The position numbers were made by a program, and so were the translations under genes. A stretch of 39,715 bases of DNA, from assembly GCA_021372415.1 (NCBI GenBank), contig JAJFUM010000213.1, positions 1 to 39,715 on the forward strand, given 5' to 3'. Positions within the stretch are counted from its first letter, which is position 1. Every line of letters starts with the position of its first letter. The notes beneath the pieces were generated by a model. That model did not search any database. It saw only the letters and a program-made list of their open reading frames with translations, and was not told where the DNA came from. Of the stretch, positions 23,296 to 31,255 are shown piece by piece. This DNA is from Deltaproteobacteria bacterium. Lineage in GTDB: Bacteria; Desulfobacterota; Syntrophia; Syntrophales; UBA5619.

Positions 23296-24684
23296 CTAAC
23301 GGCGCCCGCAGACGGCGATCATGACCCGCTCCAGGAGGAGGCGGGGATCCCTCCCCGTGGTCTTAAGGGCCAGGTCCGTCTGGAGGAGGAGCTCCAGGTA
23401 ACCGGCCAGCTCCTCGCGGCCGAAGCGACCCGCGTTCTTCAGGGCCTGATAGACGACAAAGGGGTGCTGAGAGGCGATGGCGAGCGACCCTTCCCCGTCT
23501 CCCGCCAGTTTTTTGAGAGCCGGATGGACGGTCTTCTGAAACCGGCCGTATTCCATCTCCGCGCTGAATCCTGCCAGACTTCCCGAAGCGATTAGGAGTT
23601 TGGCCTGGAAGAGGAGGCGGATCTCCCGGACGATCATCGAGAAGATCATCAGGGGCGGGTCCCCCCGTTCGAGGAGCGCCTGCATGGAGGCCAGGGCGGC
23701 CTTCAGGTTCCTGCCGGCCAGCGCCCCGGTCAGATCGAAGACATTCCCCTCTTTCGTCCGGCCGATCAGGTTCTCCACGTCCTGTGCCTCAATCACCGGT
23801 TTTTCCCCGGCGTAGGTCACGAGCTTTTCGATCGCCCCCAGGGACTCCCGGAGGCTGAATCCCGTTTTCTGTCCGAGGGCGGCCCAGGCCGCGGATGAGA
23901 GCCGCTTTCCCGCCCTTTCCAGAAGACCGGCGGCCATTTCCATCACGATCTGCTGCTGCCTCGCCTCCCCCTTGACCCTGGCAAAGACCAGGACCCTTCC
24001 GATCGCCGTGACGGTCTTGAAGAGTCTCTTGCGGCGGTCCACGGCTTCGGCCGTCAGGATGAGACAGTTCCCCTCCGGCATCCCTCCGGTCAGGACCCGT
24101 TCCAGCCGTTCCGAGTCTTCGTGTTTCTCCCTCGCCGGCGCCGATTCCCGGCCTGCACAGAGCTCGACGGCTTTCGGAAGCCATGATTCCCGGTCGTCGC
24201 CGCCCTCCGGGACGATCCGTCGCCAGGAATCGTCGTCGATCCTGCGCCATCCGCCGTCCCGGAGGTCATCCAGTTGGAGGCCTGTAATCGCCAGGAATTG
24301 CATGAAATCCGCTGCCGCCCGGGAGGGCTCCTGGCCCAAACGCTCCCGGATCCGCCCGATGAGCGGGGCCAGGACATTCTTGGATTGGAAAAGCCGGGTG
24401 TTGCGGACGAGGACGACCTTCGGGCCGGGCAGGAGAGGCGCCGTGATGAGGGACTCGCAGAGGGCGTCGGGATCCTCGTTCTCCCCATCGGTGACGGAGA
24501 GATTGAGTTCCCGGTCTACAGGATCCGGGATGAGGGCCGCCGTGATCTTATCAAGGGCATCCCGGAGACGGAATTCCTCGTCGCCGCAGAGCAGATAACA
24601 GGGGGCCTGCTTCCCCTGCCGGAGTTCTGCAAGGACCATGTCGAGTGAGGCAACCTGTCCCGCATCGTCGCCGCGACGTTCCAT
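23296..24684 (-). CDS. holA: DNA polymerase III subunit delta
   Basis: The delta subunit opens the beta clamp within the clamp loader. The N-terminal part (APCYLLCGDEEFRLRDALDKI) is typical, and the LILTAEAVDRRKRLFKTV, VENLIGRTKEGNVFDLTGAL and LLLQTDLALKT segments follow in order. The product has 462 residues, against about 340 usually. The excess is one insertion of about 90 residues (about 99-190 of this start), rich in Arg, Asp and Glu, inside the first AAA+-like domain. ATG 24684 is chosen because AAAGG precedes it; ATG 24702 abuts the stop of the upstream gene and has no ribosome binding site. Confidence 0.88.
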   Translation of the reverse strand: MERRGDDAGQVASLDMVLAELRQGKQAPCYLLCGDEEFRLRDALDKITAALIPDPVDRELNLSVTDGENEDPDALCESLITAPLLPGPKVVLVRNTRLFQSKNVLAPLIGRIRERLGQEPSRAAADFMQFLAITGLQLDDLRDGGWRRIDDDSWRRIVPEGGDDRESWLPKAVELCAGRESAPAREKHEDSERLERVLTGGMPEGNCLILTAEAVDRRKRLFKTVTAIGRVLVFARVKGEARQQQIVMEMAAGLLERAGKRLSSAAWAALGQKTGFSLRESLGAIEKLVTYAGEKPVIEAQDVENLIGRTKEGNVFDLTGALAGRNLKAALASMQALLERGDPPLMIFSMIVREIRLLFQAKLLIASGSLAGFSAEMEYGRFQKTVHPALKKLAGDGEGSLAIASQHPFVVYQALKNAGRFGREELAGYLELLLQTDLALKTTGRDPRLLLERVMIAVCGRR

Positions 24685-24702
24685 GCTGCCGCCTTTTTGC
24701 AT

Positions 24703-25359
24703 TTACAGGATGACGAACTTCTGGATGTGCTTGACCACCTCGGCGGGCTCGTCGATGATCTGGAAGAAATCGAGATCCTCCAGGGAGATCTTTTCGTCCC
24801 GGAGCATCGTCTTTCTGAGCCAGTCCAAGAGCCCCTTCCAGTACTCGCTTCCCATGAGGACGACCGGGAAGGGCTTGATCCTCTTGGTCTGGATGAGGGT
24901 CAGCGCCTCGAAGAGCTCGTCCATCGTCCCGAAGCCGCCTGGGAGGATGACGTAGGCCATCGCGTACTTGACGAACATCACCTTCCGGATGAAGAAGTAC
25001 TTGTAGTCGATGGAGATGTTGGCATAGGGGTTGGGTTTCTGTTCGTACGGAAGCTGAATGTTCATTCCCACGGACTGTCCGCCGGCCTGCGCGGCCCCCT
25101 TGTTGGCCGCCTCCATGATACCGGGACCCCCGCCCGTGATGATGCTGAAGCCTTTTTCGGCCAGGAGACGGGCCAAGTGCTCGGCCTTCTGGTAGTACGG
25201 ATCGTCCGGCTTCGTCCTGGCCGAGCCGAAGATACTGACCGCATGCTTTACGCCGGAGAGGGTCTCGATGGCCTCGACGAACTCGGCCATGATGCGGAAG
25301 ATGCGCCAGGACTCTTCGATCGACAGGGCGTCGACGACAAACTGCTTCTTTTCGTCCAT
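24703..25359 (-). CDS. LOG-family (TIGR00730) nucleotide phosphoribohydrolase-like protein
   Basis: The 218-residue Rossmann-fold protein has the LOG signatures GGGPGIMEAANKGA (residues 77-90) and PGGFGTMDE (140-148), with the R125/K126 pair between them. Family members release free base from nucleoside 5'-monophosphates; many were once annotated as lysine decarboxylases. Start ATG 25359 gives MDEKKQFVVD with GGAG 9 nt upstream. An upstream in-frame ATG at 25446 would add 29 poorly conserved-looking residues. The stop is 18 nt from the holA start, so both are probably one transcript. Confidence 0.88.
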   Translation of the reverse strand: MDEKKQFVVDALSIEESWRIFRIMAEFVEAIETLSGVKHAVSIFGSARTKPDDPYYQKAEHLARLLAEKGFSIITGGGPGIMEAANKGAAQAGGQSVGMNIQLPYEQKPNPYANISIDYKYFFIRKVMFVKYAMAYVILPGGFGTMDELFEALTLIQTKRIKPFPVVLMGSEYWKGLLDWLRKTMLRDEKISLEDLDFFQIIDEPAEVVKHIQKFVIL

Positions 25360-25509
25360 CTTACCATGCTCCTCGCCGGACCGGGAATGACTGCAACCAC
25401 GGCGCTTTGCCGCCGTCCGCTCTGCATCCCCGGACCCAACAGACACGAGGGCGCGCGATCCGCCCGGACGATCCGGGCATCGAGAGCCCTTACCCCTATG
25501 TGAAGATTC

Positions 25510-25701
25510 CTAGGAGACCCTGCGTCTCTGGACCTTGGCCAAACGCCGGCGCGCCTCGATGGTCTTCCTCTTCTTCTTCACGGAGGGCTTCTCATAGGCC
25601 CTGCGCAGTTTGAGTTCCTTGAAAAGGCCGCTCTTGGAGAGCTTGTTCTTGAGGATTTTCAGGGCCTTTTCCACATCGTTGTCAAATACTTTAACTTCCA
25701 A
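25510..25701 (-). CDS. rpsU: 30S ribosomal protein S21
   Basis: The 63-residue basic protein matches S21 along its length: VKVFDNDVEKALKILKNKLS, then FKELKLRRAYEKPSVKKKRK and a basic tail. It helps 30S subunits engage mRNA at initiation. The start is TTG 25701, which gives the correct family N-terminus; GGGAG lies 8 nt upstream. An in-frame ATG at 25776 would add 25 residues that do not belong to S21. It lies between hisC and the LOG gene with a terminator upstream. Confidence 0.93.
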   Translation of the reverse strand: MEVKVFDNDVEKALKILKNKLSKSGLFKELKLRRAYEKPSVKKKRKTIEARRRLAKVQRRRVS

Positions 25702-25755
25702 GTCTCGTCTCCCTCTTAAATGTGGTCTTAATGACGCGATCCGAAGAGATGGCAT

Positions 25756-25812
25756 AAAAAAAGGGCAGTACGACACCCCACATGAAACACCGTTTCGTGC
25801 CGTATCCTACCC
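25756..25812 (-). terminator. terminator of the hisC operon
   Basis: On the minus strand a long stem is formed by 25812-25797 with 25776-25763, followed by seven U (25762-25756). Two pairs are G-U only in the minus-strand RNA and would be mismatches on the other strand. This supports minus-strand use. The loop contains a second hairpin (GAAAC/GTTTC). It lies 32 nt after the hisC stop and 54 nt before rpsU. Confidence 0.8.
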
Positions 25813-25843
25813 TTCTGTTTCGCCTAGGACTGGACCACGCTCC

Positions 25844-26905
25844 TTACTTGAGAATCTCTCTAAAAGCTTCAACTAATTCACGGTTTTCCTCTGAAGTCCC
25901 CACAGTGACGCGCATGAAACCCGGCTTTCCTCCGGGGACACTCAGGTTCTTGATCAGGATTCCCCGCTCCATCAATTTTCTATATACGCGATCCGTATCG
26001 AAATCGCAACTAAAAAAAACAAAGTTTGCCTCGGTCGGCCAAAGGCGGATCCCCGGCAGCCCTTCCATGGCACGGACAAGTTCACCGCGCCACCGGCGGA
26101 TCTCGGTCGCTTGTTCCAGAAAGGCGGGCTCATGATCGAGATAGAATCCGGCCGCGGCCTGGGAGAGGGCGTTGACATTGTAGGGGGACCGCACCTTGTT
26201 GAGTTCATGGAGGAGGGCTGGCTGCCCGATCAGAAATCCGATCCGCATGGCCGCCATCCCCACCTTGGAAAGGGTCCGGAGGATGACCAAGTTGTCGTAC
26301 CGGCCGACAAGGGACAGGAAGGTCTTCCCGGAAAAATGGAAATAGGCCTCGTCCACCACGACGATCCCCGGGGACGCCTCCAGGATCGCCTCGATCCTGT
26401 CGGCACTGAAGCAGTTGCCGGTTGGGTTGTTGGGATAGGCCAGAAAGATCAGGGCCGGCTGCTGGCCAGCGATTCTTCCCTGCATGGCCGCAAGGTCCAG
26501 ATCGAAGGCCCCGTCGAGCGGGACCGCCTGGATCTTGAGGCCCGCGTTGAGGGCGGCGATCCGGTACATGGCAAAGGTGGGAACGGGGATTATCATCTCC
26601 GCCCCGGGACGGGCCAGGGCCGTGCAGAGGATCTGGATCAGCTCGTCCGAACCGTTGCCGATCATGACCTGGTTGGCCGCCACGCCGAAGGCCGCCGCGA
26701 AGCGGGAGACCATAGCGATCGAGCCCGCCTCGGGGTACCGGTTGAGGGGGACCGAGGCCAGAAGGGTCGCGAATTCATCCCGGAGCGGTCCGGGCATGGC
26801 CAGCGGGTTCTCCTGGGCATCCAGTTTGATCCGGAAAGTGGCGGTCTCCACCGGATAGGCCTCCTGGCCGAGAACCTCCTCCTTGATCAGTAGCCGGATA
26901 TCCAT
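25844..26905 (-). CDS. hisC: histidinol-phosphate aminotransferase
   Basis: The 353-residue class II PLP enzyme converts imidazole acetol phosphate to histidinol phosphate in histidine synthesis. It shows LDAQENPL near the N-terminus, NRYPEAGS, GNGSDELIQIL, AYPNNPTGN, VVDEAYFHFSG and the PLP Lys in RTLSKVGMAAMRIGF. Phosphate-site Arg residues near the end (GFMRVTVGT) are also present. The start overlaps the 3' end of the lipM-like gene by 19 nt, and GGAGGG lies about 10 nt upstream. It is the last gene of the operon and is followed by a terminator. Other his genes are not in the window. Confidence 0.92.
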   Translation of the reverse strand: MDIRLLIKEEVLGQEAYPVETATFRIKLDAQENPLAMPGPLRDEFATLLASVPLNRYPEAGSIAMVSRFAAAFGVAANQVMIGNGSDELIQILCTALARPGAEMIIPVPTFAMYRIAALNAGLKIQAVPLDGAFDLDLAAMQGRIAGQQPALIFLAYPNNPTGNCFSADRIEAILEASPGIVVVDEAYFHFSGKTFLSLVGRYDNLVILRTLSKVGMAAMRIGFLIGQPALLHELNKVRSPYNVNALSQAAAGFYLDHEPAFLEQATEIRRWRGELVRAMEGLPGIRLWPTEANFVFFSCDFDTDRVYRKLMERGILIKNLSVPGGKPGFMRVTVGTSEENRELVEAFREILK

Positions 26906-27723
26906 GCCTTGCTGCCCTCCACATTCCAGTTCTCGCTGCTGTATTTCTTTGCCATCAATTCCCTCTTGAGCGTCTCTTCATCGGGCGTCAGCGGCGCCTC
27001 CACGAAGCGAATGCCGAGCCCCTGCTCGAAGCCTTCCCGAAGGACACGGCAGAGTTGCCGCTCGTCCACGGGCCGCCCGGCCTGCTCCTCGACGGCGGTC
27101 ACCGAATCTCTCAGCAGGGCGGCCTGCCTCTCCGGATCCCGGTGGGGCAGCAAGACCGCACAGGTCTTCTCGGGATCGAAGGCCATCAGCAGGGCCCCGT
27201 GCTGGAGCAGAACGCCATGGGACCGCATCTGAGACGCCCCGCATATTTTCCGGCCTTTCACGAGGAGTTCATAGCGGGAGGGAGAGGAAAAACAAGACGT
27301 GCGCAACGACTCGTCGGCAAAGGCCCTTCCCCCCGCCTTCATCTCCGCTTTGATCCCGATGGCCAGCAGTCCCCTGGCGATGCAGCCGCTGATGACCCGG
27401 AAGGACCGGAGGATATCGGGCGGGAAGAGGGGATGATCGGCCCCGGCGATCACGGCGTAAGTCACCTCCCGATCATGGAGGACCGCCTTGCCGCCGGTGG
27501 GACGCCGGATGAAATCGATGCCGAGCCGCCGGCAGGCCTCGAGGTCGATCTCCCTGCGGGCCTCCTGGAAGTAACCGATGGAGACCGTCGGCGTCCGCCA
27601 ACTGTAGAAGCGGAGCGTCGGGGGAACCCGCTTACGGATGGCCTCCCTGAAGACGGCCTCGTCGACGGCCATATTCTCCACCGCATCGGCCTTCCCGAAG
27701 GGAAGCAGTCTCCAGGGCTCCAC
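26887..27723 (-). CDS. lipM: octanoyltransferase / lipoate ligase family protein (LipM-like)
   Basis: The 278-residue protein is of the biotin/lipoate ligase fold. RRPTGGKAVLHDREVTYAV (residues 73-91) is the substrate pocket. SCFSSPSRYELLVKGRKICG (143-162) carries C144 at the place of the acyl-thioester Cys of LipM, and LLQHGALLM follows. LipM moves octanoate from acyl carrier protein to the lipoyl Lys of GcvH. The gene encoding GcvH is 6 nt upstream, which fits this role well. A lipoate-protein ligase activity is the alternative; the Cys favours LipM. Confidence 0.85.
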   Translation of the reverse strand: MEPWRLLPFGKADAVENMAVDEAVFREAIRKRVPPTLRFYSWRTPTVSIGYFQEARREIDLEACRRLGIDFIRRPTGGKAVLHDREVTYAVIAGADHPLFPPDILRSFRVISGCIARGLLAIGIKAEMKAGGRAFADESLRTSCFSSPSRYELLVKGRKICGASQMRSHGVLLQHGALLMAFDPEKTCAVLLPHRDPERQAALLRDSVTAVEEQAGRPVDERQLCRVLREGFEQGLGIRFVEAPLTPDEETLKRELMAKKYSSENWNVEGSKAWISGY

Positions 27724-27729
27724 CGCGGT

Positions 27730-28128
27730 TCAGTCAACCTCCGTTTCCTGGATGACAAATTCCTGATACCCCCTCGTATCGAGCAGATCATCCAGTTCTT
27801 CTGGATCGTCCATCTCCACGATGATCATCCAGCCGGTGTCGTGGGGATCGCTGTTGATGATGCCGATGTCGTCGGTAATGTCCTCGTTGACGCTGATGAC
27901 CACCCCGCTGACCGGCGAAATCAGTTCGACCACAGCCTTGGCCGACTCGATGCTGCCAAAGGGTTCGTCCCGTTCCAGGTCGGCATCGACCTCGGGCAGA
28001 TCCAGGGAGACGATCTCCCCCAACTTCTCCTGGGCGTAGTCCGTAATCCCGATGGTGGCCAGATCGCCCTCCACACGGACCCAGATATGTTCTCGACTGT
28101 ACAGCAGATCATCCGGAATTATCTTCAT
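27730..28128 (-). CDS. gcvH: glycine cleavage system H protein
   Basis: The 132-residue lipoyl carrier has the full H-protein pattern: SREHIWVRVEGDLATIGITD, YAQEKLGEIVSLDLP, and IESAKAVVELISPVSG with the lipoylated K64. NSDPHDTGWMIIVEM completes the fold. The C-terminal tail is acidic. In glycine cleavage it shuttles the aminomethyl group between P, T and L proteins, but none of these is in the window. It is also the first acceptor in LipM-type lipoate assembly, which matches the next gene. Confidence 0.95.
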   Translation of the reverse strand: MKIIPDDLLYSREHIWVRVEGDLATIGITDYAQEKLGEIVSLDLPEVDADLERDEPFGSIESAKAVVELISPVSGVVISVNEDITDDIGIINSDPHDTGWMIIVEMDDPEELDDLLDTRGYQEFVIQETEVD

Positions 28129-28185
28129 ATGATGGCATCCTGTTTCGTCATTGAAGGCTCGAAGGCCGCCACAGCCCCTCGGCTC

Positions 28186-29265
28186 TCAAAGAATCGTCAG
28201 TTCCTTGGGGGACCCCGTCAAGATCCTGCAGCCCCCGTCCGTCACCAGAACCGTGTCCTCGATCCGTACCCCCCAGAGGCCGGGGAGATAGACCCCCGGT
28301 TCGACCGTCACGACCATGCCCGCCTGGAGGATTTCCTCCCTCCCCCTGGCCAGGCGCGGCCCCTCATGGACATCGAGTCCCACACCATGACCGGTCCCAT
28401 GGGAAAAATACTCCCCCAGACCCGCCTCGTCGAGACAGGTCCGGGCGATGCGGTCGATCTCGCCGCAGGAGACGCCCGCCCGGATCGCTCGGATCGCCCG
28501 GTCGTGGGCTTCCTTGACCCTGTCGTAAACTTCCCGCTGCCGCGGATCGGCCCGTTCTACAAAATAAGAGCAAGTTTCATCGGAGTGATACCCCCCCGAA
28601 ACCGCTCCGTAGTCAATCACCACGCAATCCCCCGGCCCGATTGTCCGGAATCCCGGAGTCGCGTGGGGAAGGGCCGCATTGGGCCCCGAGGCGACAATCG
28701 TCTCGAAGGCGGCCAGCTCGGCCCCGGTCTGCTGCATCCGGTATTCGAGCTCGACGGCGATCTCCTTTTCACGCACACCCGGACGGACCATCGCCAAGAC
28801 GTCTGCCAGGGCCTCCGAAGCGATCCTCGCCGCCTCGGCGATACAACCGATCTCCCCTTCATCCTTGACGGCCCTCAGGGACTGCAGTTCCCCGGAAAGC
28901 GGCCTGAGCGTCACCCCGGACAGTTTCTCCTGCAGGCGGAGATACTCATCCACCGTCAGGACCTGGGACTCGAAATCGACCGCTCCGACTTTCTGTCGAC
29001 GAGCCACCGACTCGATTCCCTCCACCCGGATACGGAATTCAAAGACCTCCGCGCCGACGGCCTCCTGACGCGCCTGGGTCACATACCGGCCGTCCACCAG
29101 GAGCGTCAACCAGTCCGGCCCCACCATCAGGGCTCCGTCGCTTCCAGCGAATCCCGTCAGATAACGGATGTTTTTCTCTCCCAGGATGAGCAGGGCATCC
29201 TTCTCCGGCAGGGCGTTGCGCAAACGTTCCACCCTGGCGGGATATGGAGAGAGGGTTTCAGGCAC
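28186..29265 (-). CDS. M24 family aminopeptidase (Xaa-Pro aminopeptidase-like)
   Basis: The 359-residue metallopeptidase has the pita-bread fold with the creatinase-like N-domain ([19 protein letters not shown]). Metal ligands are seen in [16 protein letters not shown] (two Asp), in [16 protein letters not shown] (His), and in TVEPGVYL and VRIEDTVLV (Glu322 and Glu336). It would remove N-terminal residues before proline. GTG 29265 is chosen as start: AAAGG is 10 nt upstream and it overlaps the stop of the TPR gene by 8 nt. An in-frame ATG at 29394 would add 43 basic residues lying inside the TPR gene and is rejected. Confidence 0.9.
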   Translation of the reverse strand: MPETLSPYPARVERLRNALPEKDALLILGEKNIRYLTGFAGSDGALMVGPDWLTLLVDGRYVTQARQEAVGAEVFEFRIRVEGIESVARRQKVGAVDFESQVLTVDEYLRLQEKLSGVTLRPLSGELQSLRAVKDEGEIGCIAEAARIASEALADVLAMVRPGVREKEIAVELEYRMQQTGAELAAFETIVASGPNAALPHATPGFRTIGPGDCVVIDYGAVSGGYHSDETCSYFVERADPRQREVYDRVKEAHDRAIRAIRAGVSCGEIDRIARTCLDEAGLGEYFSHGTGHGVGLDVHEGPRLARGREEILQAGMVVTVEPGVYLPGLWGVRIEDTVLVTDGGCRILTGSPKELTIL

Positions 29266-29920
29266 GACTGCGCATCCTTTGAACGTTATCCAGCCACCGC
29301 GAGAGTTGTTCGACAACTCCGGCGCGGACCTGCGCCGAATCCTCCTGGCCGCTCCCTTTCCGGAGGTCCAGAAGCATCGCGGCAGCCTTCTCATGGCCAG
29401 GATCGTTCCGGAGGATTGTCTCCAGAACCTCCACCGCTTGATCGAGATGACCCTGCCGGACGTAGAGTTCCGCCAGGGTCACGGTCTGAAAATCGGAAGG
29501 GACTACCGCAGTGTCTTCCCCTGAAGGCTGTCCGTCTTCTCCTGGATGCTCCAACGTCCGGAGTTTGTCGGACACCTCCTGCGAACCAGGGGCATCGGGA
29601 CAGAGTTCCAGGAATCTTCCGTAATGGACCTTGGCCTCCAGCGGCGCCCCCCTTTTCAGGCAGATATCGCCCCGAAGGACATGAAGCTGGGAAAGAACCG
29701 CAAGGTCCTGCTCCAGATCCCGAAGCATCTCCCAGGCCTCGTCCAGCCGTTCCTGCCTGACCAGGATGCGGCCGACCGCGATGCGGGCATCGGGATCACC
29801 CGGCCTTTCCTGAAGTCTCAAACGGGCCAGGGCCATGGCCGTATCGAAATCGCCACGGTCGAGGGACGCATCCGTCTCGGCCAGAAACGCCATCCGTCCT
29901 TGGAGGTCCTTCTGATCCAT
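29258..29920 (-). CDS. TPR-repeat protein, unknown function
   Basis: The 220-residue protein has about three to four tetratricopeptide-like units: FDTAMALARLRLQERPGDPD, RLDEAWEMLRDLEQD, the unit around VHYGRFLELCPDAPGS, and HLDQAVEVLETILRNDPGH. An acidic linker (HPGEDGQPSGEDT) lies between the third and last. No signal peptide or membrane segment is seen, so it is probably cytoplasmic. It is the first gene of the five-gene operon and overlaps the M24 peptidase gene by 8 nt. Only a weak ribosome binding site precedes the ATG. No partner can be named. Confidence 0.8.
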   Translation of the reverse strand: MDQKDLQGRMAFLAETDASLDRGDFDTAMALARLRLQERPGDPDARIAVGRILVRQERLDEAWEMLRDLEQDLAVLSQLHVLRGDICLKRGAPLEAKVHYGRFLELCPDAPGSQEVSDKLRTLEHPGEDGQPSGEDTAVVPSDFQTVTLAELYVRQGHLDQAVEVLETILRNDPGHEKAAAMLLDLRKGSGQEDSAQVRAGVVEQLSRWLDNVQRMRSRA

Positions 29921-30226
29921 AATTCACCGCAGCCATAGGACTTTCCGGCCCTTCGCATTCCCGGGGGTCCGGAACGAAGGGAACGCTAACACAGCCCTGA
30001 AGAACGTGTCAAGAACGAAAACCCCGGCGGCATCCATCGCGACTCATGGCTGGAATGACCCTTCACACCCCGAGGATTGCTTCGATTCGTCTTCACAGAA
30101 ATGCGCCCACGACCTGGAATGTTCCACAAAAGGTTCTCTGACAAACGGGAACCCTCTCGCGTCGGTCCGGGCGGAAAGAGTTGGTCTGATTTTGGAAAAG
30201 GCGCCTGTCGTGAATTCGGAACGGCC
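29921..30226. other. 306-bp intergenic region between the TPR gene and the SEL1 lipoprotein gene
   Basis: No gene was found. It holds the candidate promoter of the downstream operon (29983-30012). At its right end a weak hairpin (AAGGC with GCCTT, then TTTT on the minus strand, near 30228-30196) may end the pil transcript. The rest shows nothing notable. Confidence 0.5.
29983..30012 (-). promoter_or_regulatory. candidate promoter of the TPR-M24-gcvH-lipM-hisC operon
   Basis: On the minus strand TTGACA (30012-30007), an 18-nt spacer and TAGCGT (29988-29983) form a promoter-like pair with a perfect -35. The start would fall near 29976, about 56 nt before the first ATG. Confidence 0.45.
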
Positions 30227-31189
30227 TTATTTGTCAATCGCCTTGAATTCGCGCGACAAGCGCTGGGCCTCTGTGATCTGGGCCGGCGTCATCCAGACGG
30301 TCACGTGATCACGTGCGATTCTCGCCTTTGTCTCCCCCTGGACGGCGGCCAAATTGTACCACATCAAGGCCTGAACCTCATCCCGAGTAACGCCCTGACC
30401 CTTTTCATACATGCTGCCGAGGACGTATTGGGCCAGGCGATTCCCCCGCTCCGCTGACTGGCGGTAGTATTTAACGGCTTCCTCATAGTCCTGCGGAGTC
30501 CCCTCGCCCTTTTCGTACATGTAACCCACATTATACTGGGCTTGAGGATGACCCTGAAGGGCGGCCTTCTTGAACCACTGCAATGCGAGGGGGTAATTGA
30601 CGGGGACCCCCTGCCCAACGTAATAGATGACCCCCAGATTGAACTGAGCGTCCCTATCCCCCTGTTCAGCAAGGGACTGGGATTCCCGGAACGACTTGGC
30701 ATAGACGTCCTGGGGTTTGAATTCGCGGGCCAATTTCTGCGCCTGCGTGATTTCCGCGGGCGTCATTTTGACCACCAGGCTGTCCCGGAATTCCATGGCA
30801 TTCGGGTCGCCTTGGGCGGCAGCAAAGATGAACCACATCAGGGCCTGGGGATAATCCTTTTCGTTTTCCCCCTGCACACCCCGGGCGTATATCGTCCCGA
30901 GTGTCGTCTGGGCGGAGACATGGCCCTGTTCGGCGGCCCTGCGCATCCACTTCACCGCCTCCTGATAATCCTGCGAGACCCCCAACCCCTGGTAGTAGAG
31001 AGATCCCAGATTGAACTGGGCGTCCCGATTCCCCTGTTCGGCAAGAGGCTTCAATTCATTAAGGGCTGCCGCCAGATTATCCGGTCGGTACTGCTTCACC
31101 CCTTTTTCATAGCCTGTCGCACAACCCGCGAGGATTCCCAAGAATGCCACCATGAAGACCAGGGGTGAGAATCGGGTCAGGTCTTTCAT
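30227..31189 (-). CDS. SEL1-repeat lipoprotein
   Basis: The 320-residue protein has a lipoprotein signal with lipobox LAGC (Cys at about residue 22), so it should be lipid-anchored, probably in the outer membrane. Seven or so SEL1 units follow (AEQGNRDAQFNLGSLYYQG, AAEQGHVSAQTTLGTIYARG and so on). It is built as two related halves, each ending in MTPAEITQAQKLAREF or the near copy MTPAQITEAQRLSREF. AAGGAG lies 8 nt before the ATG. It sits 66 nt after pilQ in the pil operon. SEL1 units are close relatives of TPR, the fold of the PilF/PilW pilotin, so a role in PilQ assembly is possible. That role is inference. Confidence 0.85.
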   Translation of the reverse strand: MKDLTRFSPLVFMVAFLGILAGCATGYEKGVKQYRPDNLAAALNELKPLAEQGNRDAQFNLGSLYYQGLGVSQDYQEAVKWMRRAAEQGHVSAQTTLGTIYARGVQGENEKDYPQALMWFIFAAAQGDPNAMEFRDSLVVKMTPAEITQAQKLAREFKPQDVYAKSFRESQSLAEQGDRDAQFNLGVIYYVGQGVPVNYPLALQWFKKAALQGHPQAQYNVGYMYEKGEGTPQDYEEAVKYYRQSAERGNRLAQYVLGSMYEKGQGVTRDEVQALMWYNLAAVQGETKARIARDHVTVWMTPAQITEAQRLSREFKAIDK

Positions 31190-31255
31190 ATGTCCATCTC
31201 CTTCGTGACAGCAGCCAGTCGGCGTGCCTTCTAAAGCAGGGTGTTGCCCTCTCCT

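Noticed and set aside
29266..29394. 43-residue N-terminal extension of the M24 peptidase
   Set aside because: It would lie inside the coding region of the TPR gene and is basic and unlike the family; GTG 29265 is well placed.
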